Assembly: GCA_016928995.1 (NCBI GenBank)
Contig: JAFGJS010000061.1
Span: 1 to 33,567, forward strand
Source of the DNA: Candidatus Sumerlaeota bacterium
Lineage (GTDB): Bacteria; Sumerlaeota; Sumerlaeia; JAFGJS01
Length of the DNA: 33,567 nt
Reading direction: 5' to 3'
The notes beneath the pieces are model-generated. The model saw only the letters and a list, made by a program, of their open reading frames with translations, had not been told where the DNA came from and did not search any database. Below, piece by piece: positions 7,169 to 13,679 of the stretch. The translations under genes and the position numbers were made by a program. How positions within the stretch are numbered: the stretch's first letter is position 1; every line of letters begins with the position of its first letter.

Positions 7169-8140
7169 TTAGACGTTGCAGAGGGCCTTGTCGATGGATT
7201 CCAGCAGACGTTCGGGCTGGAACGGCTTGGCGATCAGACCAGCCGCGCCGAGGCTCATCGCATGTTGGCGTTCCTCAAAATCCGCTCGCGCCGTGACAAG
7301 TATCACTGGCAGCGTATGCAGCTCGGGATCCATGCGAATCAGTTGAATCAACTGGTATCCTGAAAGTTGAGGCATCACGACGTCCAGCAGGAGCAGGTGC
7401 GGCTGATATTGCCGCAGTTTTTGCATCACGTTGATGGGATTCGTGTCGCCCTGCACGTCGTATTCATCTTCCAGCACCGCTTTAATATAACTGACGACGC
7501 TGAGGTCGTCGTCCAGCACGAAAATACGCATCTTCCCGTTGCTTTTCGCTGGCGTCGAACTGGGCGGAAGATCCATATCCCAGTTGGAAGTGTTGATTCC
7601 ATCCTTGACTTCGAACCCGACGCTGGCGGACTCCTCGAGCGCCGGTGATTGCTTTTCGCGGCGCTGAATCGCCGTGATCGTCATCTTTTTCTCGGTGATT
7701 TCATGCGAGGTGCGTTCGATGTACTCTTCCAGCGTGCGTCGCAGCGCTTTCAGATCCAGGGGTTTGGTCACATAGCCGCTAATCAATGAAGAATCCACCG
7801 CTTCACGCAATTCTCGATTCACCTTCTCGCTGAGCATGAAGATCGGCAGATTGGAAAACTTCGCGTTTTTACGGATCGCCCGTGATGTGCTCAAGCCATC
7901 CACACCCGGCATCTGCGCGTCCATCACCAGGATATCCGGCTCATATAAATCCAGCTTTTCCAGCGCCTCCATGCCGTTCAGCGCTGAAATCATCTCGTAT
8001 GAACCGGAAAAATGCTCGTAAGCCTGCTGTAAGACATTCGGATCATCGTCACAAACGATCATTCGCCATTTTGGATATTTTCCCACGCTATCCATCCATC
8101 CGCTTTGATGTTTGCCCGCTTGCCGTTCCATTGGCATCAT
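7169..8140 (-). CDS. Response regulator with two receiver domains and no output domain
   Basis: A 323-residue protein. Receiver 1 (about 25-142) has the acidic pocket CDDD at 30-33, phospho-acceptor Asp74 in LVMDAQMPG, Ser104 as the switch residue and Lys126 in TKP. Receiver 2 (about 203-322) has LDDD at 209-212, Asp253 in LLLDVVMPQ, a TARAD switch and AKPF. A low-complexity linker joins them. No DNA-binding, GGDEF or kinase domain is present, so it likely acts by protein contact, as CheY-like or phosphorelay proteins do. No histidine kinase is adjacent. Alternative starts at 8131 and 8095 exist; the one at 8140 has a poor ribosome-binding site. Confidence 0.85.
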   Translation of the reverse strand: MMPMERQAGKHQSGWMDSVGKYPKWRMIVCDDDPNVLQQAYEHFSGSYEMISALNGMEALEKLDLYEPDILVMDAQMPGVDGLSTSRAIRKNAKFSNLPIFMLSEKVNRELREAVDSSLISGYVTKPLDLKALRRTLEEYIERTSHEITEKKMTITAIQRREKQSPALEESASVGFEVKDGINTSNWDMDLPPSSTPAKSNGKMRIFVLDDDLSVVSYIKAVLEDEYDVQGDTNPINVMQKLRQYQPHLLLLDVVMPQLSGYQLIQLIRMDPELHTLPVILVTARADFEERQHAMSLGAAGLIAKPFQPERLLESIDKALCNV

Positions 8141-8212
8141 CCCAATGCATCATATTTCCTCGATGCTTCAATACAATCCTCCCCGCGTTTAGCTTCTATT
8201 TTCCCTGTATCG

Positions 8213-9121
8213 TTATAACTCATCGGAAAAATGCGGGCTGTACTTGCGAAAAATTTTAATTCCTATATAGTAAAATATCATTGAAAATATCAGGCTATAC
8301 GCAAGGAGCATAAGCAACTGCGTGTCTGTCGGGTAATCCATCCGGGCCTCCTTCGGATATGCTCCAAACACCAGGATCCGCTGATACGCGACGAGGATCG
8401 ACGCCATCGGATTGCTGAAGTAGGCCCAGGTGAACACAGTGTCCACATCCCATTGCCGCGCGGCGAAAAAATCACCCGCCAGCGCCTTGAACTGTCTGCG
8501 CGCCAGCGTCACCGGATAGATGATCGGACAGACGTAGAACCATGCGCTCAGGCAGAGTTCGGTGACCGAACTGACATCGCGATAAAACACGTTCAGCGCC
8601 GAAAGCATCAAGGCCATCCCCATGATCAGCAGGGCGTGCACCGCCAGCGCGACGGGCAGCAGCAACAGCGACCATCCTGGAGCATGTCCATAACACAGCA
8701 AAATGAAGTGGAACGCGATCAGGGCCAGGATGAAGTGGATCAAACCCGAAAGAACTGATGATGCCGGAAGGATTTCAGCGTCGATTTTGATCTTCTTGAT
8801 GAGGTTTCCGTTCACCAGGATCGAGTTCATCGCGTCTTGCAGCGTGCCGGTGAAAAAGCTCCAAGTCAAAACGCCGGCCAGCACAAAGATGCCGTAGTCG
8901 ACCTGAAGGTCCGCCATTTTGCGGATGTTGAACACCAGCCGGAAGACGCAAATGATAATCAGCGCCAGAAACAGTGGTTTGCCAATAGACCAGAATAATC
9001 CAAGCATCGACGCCTTGTAGCGCGTCTTTAAATCCCGCTTGGTCAAGCTCAACAACAACTCGCGTTTATGCCATAACAGTCGAAGCATTCCACCCGGCTC
9101 GATCCGTACCAACAGCAGCAA
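8213..9121 (-). CDS. ABC-2 permease, polysaccharide/O-antigen/teichoic-acid export type
   Basis: A 302-residue inner-membrane protein with about six transmembrane helices. The N-terminal ELLLSLTKRDLKTRYKAS followed by MLGLFW is the hallmark of the Wzm/TagG/KpsM family, which forms the channel exporting lipid-linked polysaccharides with a Wzt/TagH ATPase. No such ATPase gene is adjacent; the two ATPases in the window belong to other permeases. The frame opens with TTG at 9121, preceded by GGAG; an ATG at 9088 is the alternative start and would still include the conserved motif. It may work with an ATPase encoded elsewhere, for surface polysaccharide or glycolipid export. Confidence 0.8.
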   Translation of the reverse strand: MLLLVRIEPGGMLRLLWHKRELLLSLTKRDLKTRYKASMLGLFWSIGKPLFLALIIICVFRLVFNIRKMADLQVDYGIFVLAGVLTWSFFTGTLQDAMNSILVNGNLIKKIKIDAEILPASSVLSGLIHFILALIAFHFILLCYGHAPGWSLLLLPVALAVHALLIMGMALMLSALNVFYRDVSSVTELCLSAWFYVCPIIYPVTLARRQFKALAGDFFAARQWDVDTVFTWAYFSNPMASILVAYQRILVFGAYPKEARMDYPTDTQLLMLLAYSLIFSMIFYYIGIKIFRKYSPHFSDEL

Positions 9122-9324
9122 TTTGCTCCGTGCCCGTTTTTTTTATGTAATCCTTATGAAGAGAACTATCCACGAAATTTCTGCTCCCCGCAACTGTTTT
9201 CGTTGCATCAGGCAACAATTTATCCACTGAACCGTGGATGTAAAATCAAAATAATCCAAATTTTTACAGGAACAAACGTTTCCCTGTGTTCGGTGACGTA
9301 CATGTCAACCTGTCATCGCAACTG

Positions 9325-10305
9325 CTACAGCCGGTCTTGCAGAAAGCCCGCAAAAGTTTCCATCAAGGGGCAATGCGCCGCTTCAAGGGGCGGAGCTTTG
9401 CGCCGGCGATCCACGTACAGCACGCCGCGCACAGCCTCATCCGTCGCCTGCAACGGCGCGCAGATCCACGAGTTGATCTCCAGCTCGATCATGCTTTGCG
9501 TTGGTTCGCAAAATTCGGTGTCCGTGTCAAAACGCGAGTATTGCAGTTGGCCGGTTTGCACGCATTTTTCCGCCACGCTCAGGCTTAAGGGCGGCTTTTC
9601 TTCGTCCTCGCGCCGGTGCATCCAATCGCCGCTTTCGCCGTGATGCGCGCGCACGATCCATTTTCCGCTTTCCGGATGGATCATCATGATGAAGGCGCAA
9701 TCCGCGACGAATTGCGCGGCGATGATGCCAATCGCCAGGTTCAGCCGCTCATTCAGGCCCGCATTGCCGTCCAGCGCGCGGCGCAAAAGGCGGCGCAGCG
9801 CTTTTTGCTCGATCCCGCGGCGGCAGTCGTCCCACGACTCGCGCAATTCGTGCAGCTTGGCCGCCAGTTCTTCCGGCGCTTCCATTTCGATCCGGATCAG
9901 GCGGCTGGTCCACTGATCCGGCAGTTGCGTGTCTTCATGCGCCAGGCGCGGACGCTCCAGCCGCAAGGGCGTCTCCGCCGTGTCGGCCGCGGCGCGCGTC
10001 GAATGGGCTTCGTCGTCCATGAAAAACATCGTTGTGTGGCCGATGCGGATCTCATCACCCTGGCGCAGCGTGTGCTGGCGGATCTTTTCGCCGTTCACGT
10101 GCGTGCCGTTGCGGCTGTTGCGGTCGCGCAGGATGCAGCGCTGATCCTCAACCGTGATTTCCGCGTGACGATTCGAGCAGATCGTGTCGTCCAGCCGGAT
10201 GTCATTCGAGATGCCCCGGCCGATGTAGAACGTCGCCTGGCCGGATAGATACACTGTATAAGCCCAATTGCCCGAACCTTCGATCACCAATCGTGCGTCC
10301 TGCAT
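9325..10305 (-). CDS. FHA-GAF signalling protein
   Basis: A 326-residue cytoplasmic protein. Residues about 5-97 form a forkhead-associated domain: IGRGISNDI, SNRHAEI and DRNSRNGTHVNG carry the Arg, Ser, His and Asn that bind phosphothreonine. After a linker and a charged helical segment (about 130-180), residues about 185-325 look like a GAF domain, ending in ICAPL, VRGVLYVD and METFAGFLQ. Such proteins read Ser/Thr phosphorylation and couple it to a small-ligand or dimerisation module; the partner kinase and ligand are unknown. No catalytic output domain is present. A weak AAGG site is 8 nt upstream of the ATG. The 218-bp gap upstream holds nothing I can name. Confidence 0.8.
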   Translation of the reverse strand: MQDARLVIEGSGNWAYTVYLSGQATFYIGRGISNDIRLDDTICSNRHAEITVEDQRCILRDRNSRNGTHVNGEKIRQHTLRQGDEIRIGHTTMFFMDDEAHSTRAAADTAETPLRLERPRLAHEDTQLPDQWTSRLIRIEMEAPEELAAKLHELRESWDDCRRGIEQKALRRLLRRALDGNAGLNERLNLAIGIIAAQFVADCAFIMMIHPESGKWIVRAHHGESGDWMHRREDEEKPPLSLSVAEKCVQTGQLQYSRFDTDTEFCEPTQSMIELEINSWICAPLQATDEAVRGVLYVDRRRKAPPLEAAHCPLMETFAGFLQDRL

Positions 10306-10523
10306 AATGGTCGCCTTATATGGAAAAGTTTTGTCGCGTGCTGATAGGCGGCGCCGGATTCGGGAGTGCTGTTATCTCCCTAGATCCAAGCGAAACCAAT
10401 TCACGTTCGGACAAATATTTTGCTCATAATCTCCGCTAAAGACAAGATGAAAATCAAAGGAATGTAACAAGGGGCGATACGTTCGATTCCCCAAGACATT
10501 CGCGAAGTTGTATTATGGCAGGA

Positions 10524-12107
10524 TCAACCGCGCCGCACGAGCTCGCCGTTTTCAAACTCGGGCGGGATGTACGCCGCCGCTTCGATGGCATCTAGTTCCT
10601 GTTTCCAGACGTGATTTTTCCGCGCCACCCATACATAGAGCAGCGCGGCGGCGGCGAGATAAAACAGCGACGCCAGCTGGCCGGGATAATCCGCCAGGTT
10701 GATCGCCGGTGGCAGCAGGCCGGCGCTGGACTTGCCGATGTCAACATACGCGTACATGGGCAGCGCGTAAAACGGGGAGATGCCCGCGATTAAATGCAGC
10801 GATGTGTGGACTAATGTATCCAGGCCCATCGGCAAGACGATCGCCAGCAACGCCACGATCCACAGACTGGCCGCGGCGCCAAAGGCGATGCGGAAGCAGA
10901 CGCTGCGCTGGTAAAACTTCAATGAGAGAGCGCGGCTGAAGACCGCGAGGAAAATAAACGGCGGGATGAGTGAAAACGCCATCGCTTTGAATTGCGTCAA
11001 GGCCAGGGCGCCGCGCGTGCTGAAGAACCACCAGCCCAGGCCGCTCGTGCAGACAATCAGCGCGATGAAATACAGAATCCCGTCGTCCAACACGGCGAGC
11101 GCCGGAACGCGCTGATGGATTTTCCAATTATCCGTCCCTACCTCGACTTGATGGATGTTCAGGATGATCGCCCCGGCGAAGTAGATCAGCAGCGACAGGG
11201 ACCACCAAGTGTACAGCGCCTGCGTCGTCATTTTCGGCAACGCCCAGAACACTCCGACGACAGTCAACAGCAGCGTCATCGACATTAACGTATACTGCGA
11301 GTAGTTCAGCGGGCGGTTGTCAAAGTCGTACACCTTGCGCGCGGCGATCACCAGCGTGACCAGCGAGATGAACAGCGGCGGCAGCGAGGCAAAAAACCAA
11401 TCCGGGATCATATAGCCGAACACCGGCAGCGCGCCCTGGCCGAACAGCGTGCTGCTGGCGCCGAACATGGAATAAATGCCCCAGATGATTCTTTGCCGGA
11501 AGAAGAACAGCACGACGAACAGAATCGCCACAGCCAGCATCACGCCCTGGGCCGTGCGGGTTCTTTGATTGATGCTCGACGTGTAGATCCCCAGCGAGGA
11601 AAGCAGGATGGAACCGAGCAGCAATGCGCCGAAGGTCAGGTACACGTCGCTGAGCGAGCGTCCGCCGAAGAGCAGCGTCACGCTCACGATCGGCAGCGCG
11701 CAGCCCAGCAGCAGCATCACGTAGAGCGTGGTGCTGAGGAACGATCCGACGATGTAATGCGACGGCGGCAGCGTAGTCACGCGCAGGAAATCGGCTGTTT
11801 GGCGTTCACGCTCGGCCGTAATCAGCGACGCGGTGATCGCCGGGGCCAGGATCAGCACCAGAATCCCCTGGATGATCTCCATGCCGTTGAAGATGTTCTC
11901 GCCGATGCTCTTGGTGTATTTGATCATCTCTGCGCTGCGGCTCTCGAAGCGCCACAGCCCCGCCGCCTGCACGAGCAGGATCGCCAGCGTCACGATGCAC
12001 AGCGCGCCGACGTAGGCGATGAGGGAATAGATCATCGCCTTCCCGCGCATGCGCCGCCGCATTTCGCGGGTCAGGATGGGGTTGTCTGTGATGATATCGA
12101 GCAACAT
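10524..12107 (-). CDS. ABC-2-type permease (last gene of a three-gene ABC operon)
   Basis: A 527-residue polytopic protein with roughly a dozen hydrophobic segments. The N-terminus NPILTREMRRRMRGKA is typical of ABC-2 permeases that work with GldA/NatA-like ATPases, and TAERERQTADFLRVTTLP is the cytoplasmic coupling-helix region. GGGAG lies about 9 nt before the ATG at 12107. In the direction of transcription it follows the ATPase gene, but the expected tight junction is occupied by the four-helix-bundle element; the left inverted arm begins only 16 nt upstream of this ATG. If the transcript is cut or folded there, this gene's expression could be set apart from that of its partners. The substrate is unknown. 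Confidence 0.78.
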   Translation of the reverse strand: MLLDIITDNPILTREMRRRMRGKAMIYSLIAYVGALCIVTLAILLVQAAGLWRFESRSAEMIKYTKSIGENIFNGMEIIQGILVLILAPAITASLITAERERQTADFLRVTTLPPSHYIVGSFLSTTLYVMLLLGCALPIVSVTLLFGGRSLSDVYLTFGALLLGSILLSSLGIYTSSINQRTRTAQGVMLAVAILFVVLFFFRQRIIWGIYSMFGASSTLFGQGALPVFGYMIPDWFFASLPPLFISLVTLVIAARKVYDFDNRPLNYSQYTLMSMTLLLTVVGVFWALPKMTTQALYTWWSLSLLIYFAGAIILNIHQVEVGTDNWKIHQRVPALAVLDDGILYFIALIVCTSGLGWWFFSTRGALALTQFKAMAFSLIPPFIFLAVFSRALSLKFYQRSVCFRIAFGAAASLWIVALLAIVLPMGLDTLVHTSLHLIAGISPFYALPMYAYVDIGKSSAGLLPPAINLADYPGQLASLFYLAAAALLYVWVARKNHVWKQELDAIEAAAYIPPEFENGELVRRG

Positions 12108-12123
12108 GGTTACGCTCCCGCGT

Positions 12124-12175
12124 AAGGGTCTAGGGTCTGGGGTTTAGGGTCTGGTGATGGAGCGGCTGTGCCGCA
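12124..12175 (+). repeat. Left inverted arm of the four-helix-bundle element
   Basis: The arm reads AAGGGTCTAGGGTCTGG, GGTTTAGGGTCTGG, then TGATGGAGCGGCTGTGCCGC. It pairs with the reverse complement of 12673-12726 with about eight differences, several of which would be G-U pairs in RNA. The unit is a heptamer, AGGGTCT or GGGGTCT. Confidence 0.85.
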
Positions 12176-12255
12176 AATAAATAGATAACTTTCATTTAAG
12201 CGGGCGAAAACGCCGTTGTCTCCATGTCATCAGAAAATTCGCATTTTCAAAACTT

Positions 12256-12618
12256 TTACTTATCCTTTAAGGAATCCTCCAGTTTGTGCAGCATCCTGCC
12301 GATGATTTGCAGTTCATCCCAGATTGGTTTAATTTGCTCCTTATTCACGTATGATAGTTTTGAAGCGACGATCAGCAATGTTTCCAATTCAGCAAGCGAT
12401 CCTTTGGCGAATGAGATGTGGCGCAGATAATCCCCACGATGCACCCGGGCGTAACCTTCTGCGATATTCGCCGGAATAGAAACTGCCGCTCGTTGGGTTT
12501 GGCTGATCAACCCGTACTTTTCTTCAGCCGGATATAATAATGTCAAAGAATAAATCTGCACTACCAACTCGATCGAACGCTTCCAAACATCCAAATCGCG
12601 ATATGATTTCAACGCCAT
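12256..12618 (-). CDS. Four-helix-bundle protein (23S rRNA-intervening-sequence / S23 type)
   Basis: A 120-residue helical protein with the full family signature: DLDVWKRSIELVVQIY at the start, EEKYGLISQTQRAAVSIPAN, then IAEGYARVHRGDYLRHI, FAKGSLAELETLLIVA and a final amphipathic helix. Length is standard (about 115-125). Homologues were first seen as ORFs in intervening sequences of bacterial 23S rRNA genes and occur widely as solitary chromosomal genes; the Avd protein of diversity-generating retroelements shares the fold. Known structures are pentameric, basic bundles thought to bind nucleic acid, but no activity is established. Here it is the only gene between the two inverted arms. No strong Shine-Dalgarno sequence is seen; GAGAAA lies about 8 nt upstream. 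Confidence 0.93.
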   Translation of the reverse strand: MALKSYRDLDVWKRSIELVVQIYSLTLLYPAEEKYGLISQTQRAAVSIPANIAEGYARVHRGDYLRHISFAKGSLAELETLLIVASKLSYVNKEQIKPIWDELQIIGRMLHKLEDSLKDK

Positions 12619-12672
12619 TTCTATTTCTCTACGTTGAGAATATTTATCTATGAAATTTTAAAGTCTCTTATT

Positions 12673-12726
12673 CCGCAGCGTAGCCGCTCCATCCCCAGAC
12701 CCCAGACCCTAGACCCCAGACCCTTT
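12673..12726 (-). repeat. Right inverted arm of the four-helix-bundle element
   Basis: On plus it begins CCGCAGCGTAGCCGCTCC, continues with four AGACCCC/AGACCCT units and ends CCTTT. Its reverse complement aligns with 12124-12175 without gaps over the heptamer section. The inner tip CGCAGCGTAGCC (12674-12685) recurs as CGCAGCGTTAGCC inside the GAGCAA-arm element at 17321-17333. Confidence 0.85.
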
Positions 12727-12737
12727 GATCCGGGAAC

Positions 12738-13679
12738 TCATTGAACGTTGCCTTTCGTAATCGTCATGAAAATATCTTCCAAATCCAATTCCCGCTCCTG
12801 CACGGCTTGCGGGAAGATGTCGTGCGGCGCCAGGACGCGCGAGAGCGAGATGTCCGCCGGGGCGTCTTCCTTCAGGTGCACTTCGAGCCGCACGCCGTCG
12901 ATGCCGACTTCCGCCACGCCTTCGTGCGCGATGAGGATGTCGTGCGTTTTGTTCGCTTCCTCTTCGCTGGCCAGTTTGATGTCCACGATGCGCACGCCCT
13001 TCAGCTTGCTCGTGATTTCGTCGATCGGGCCGCTCACCAGCAGCGAGCCTTTCTCGATGATGCCGATCGTGTTGCAGAGCTCCTCCAGCTCGGTCAGGAT
13101 GTGCGAGGAGATCAGCACGGTCTTGCCCATCTTGCGCAGTTCCTTGAGCAGTTCGCGCATCTCGATGCGCGCGCGCGGGTCGAGTCCGGAGGCCGGCTCG
13201 TCGAGCAGCAGCACCTGCGGATCGTGGATCAGCGTCTTGGCCAGGCAGAGGCGCTGCTTCATGCCGCGCGAGAGCGTCTCCACGTAGGCGTCGTGCTTGT
13301 CCGTCAGGTCGGTCAGCGAAAGCAGGTTGTCGATGATGTCCTTGCGCCGCTCCTTGGCGATCTTGTACGCCGCGGCGAAAAAATCCATGTACTCCCAGAC
13401 CTTCATGTCGTCGTACACGCCGAAGAAGTCGGGCATGTAGCCGATGATCCGCTTCACCGCGTCGGGATCCTTCATCACGTTGTGCCCGCCAATCTCCGCC
13501 GTGCCGGCCGTGGGCTGGAGCAACGTGGAGAGCATCTTGATCGTCGTCGTCTTGCCCGCGCCGTTCGGGCCGATGAAGCCGAAGATGTCCCCCTTGTTGA
13601 TCGTCAGGTTGAGTTGGTTCACAGCCGTCAGATCGCGGAATTTCTTCGTCAGATTGAAGGTTTGAATCATTGCGCTCAT
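12738..13679 (-). CDS. ABC transporter ATPase (GldA/NatA/CcmA-like)
   Basis: A 313-residue ATP-binding subunit. Walker A GPNGAGKTT is at 37-45, the Q-loop position reads YMPDFFG near 81-87, signature LSRGMKQR is at 136-143, Walker B VLLLDEP is near 156-162 and the H-loop is SSHI near 191-194. The C-terminal about 80 residues form the regulatory extension usual in ATPases that pair with ABC-2 permeases. The ATG at 13679 overlaps the TGA of the upstream membrane-protein gene (ATGA), so the two are translationally coupled. The natural permease partner is the gene at 10524-12107, now separated by the inserted four-helix-bundle element. The substrate is unknown. Confidence 0.92.
   Translation of the reverse strand: MSAMIQTFNLTKKFRDLTAVNQLNLTINKGDIFGFIGPNGAGKTTTIKMLSTLLQPTAGTAEIGGHNVMKDPDAVKRIIGYMPDFFGVYDDMKVWEYMDFFAAAYKIAKERRKDIIDNLLSLTDLTDKHDAYVETLSRGMKQRLCLAKTLIHDPQVLLLDEPASGLDPRARIEMRELLKELRKMGKTVLISSHILTELEELCNTIGIIEKGSLLVSGPIDEITSKLKGVRIVDIKLASEEEANKTHDILIAHEGVAEVGIDGVRLEVHLKEDAPADISLSRVLAPHDIFPQAVQERELDLEDIFMTITKGNVQ

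Larger units (their letters stand above)
12124..12726 (-). mobile_element. IVS-like element: four-helix-bundle gene between long inverted arms, inserted inside an ABC operon
   Basis: The element fills the ATPase-permease gap almost exactly: 11 nt from the ATPase stop and 16 nt from the permease ATG. Its ends are inverted repeats about 53 nt long and equal in length, each made of AGGGTCT/GGGGTCT heptamers followed by GATGGAGCGGCT and then a GC-rich inner tip. Removing it would leave a 27-nt junction containing the permease ribosome-binding site, in keeping with the ATGA overlap at the operon's other junction. The encoded protein belongs to the family found in intervening sequences of 23S rRNA, which also have palindromic ends around such an ORF. 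The gene is co-oriented with the operon. I see no transposase or reverse transcriptase, and no target-site duplication. Confidence 0.7.

Noticed and set aside
10470-10500. tRNA-like GTTCGATTCC segment
   Set aside because: The surrounding bases cannot form a T-arm or acceptor stem, and no other tRNA elements are found nearby.
12124-12726. Diversity-generating retroelement, because Avd is a four-helix-bundle relative
   Set aside because: No reverse transcriptase, template repeat or variable repeat is visible; the protein matches the S23/IVS branch.
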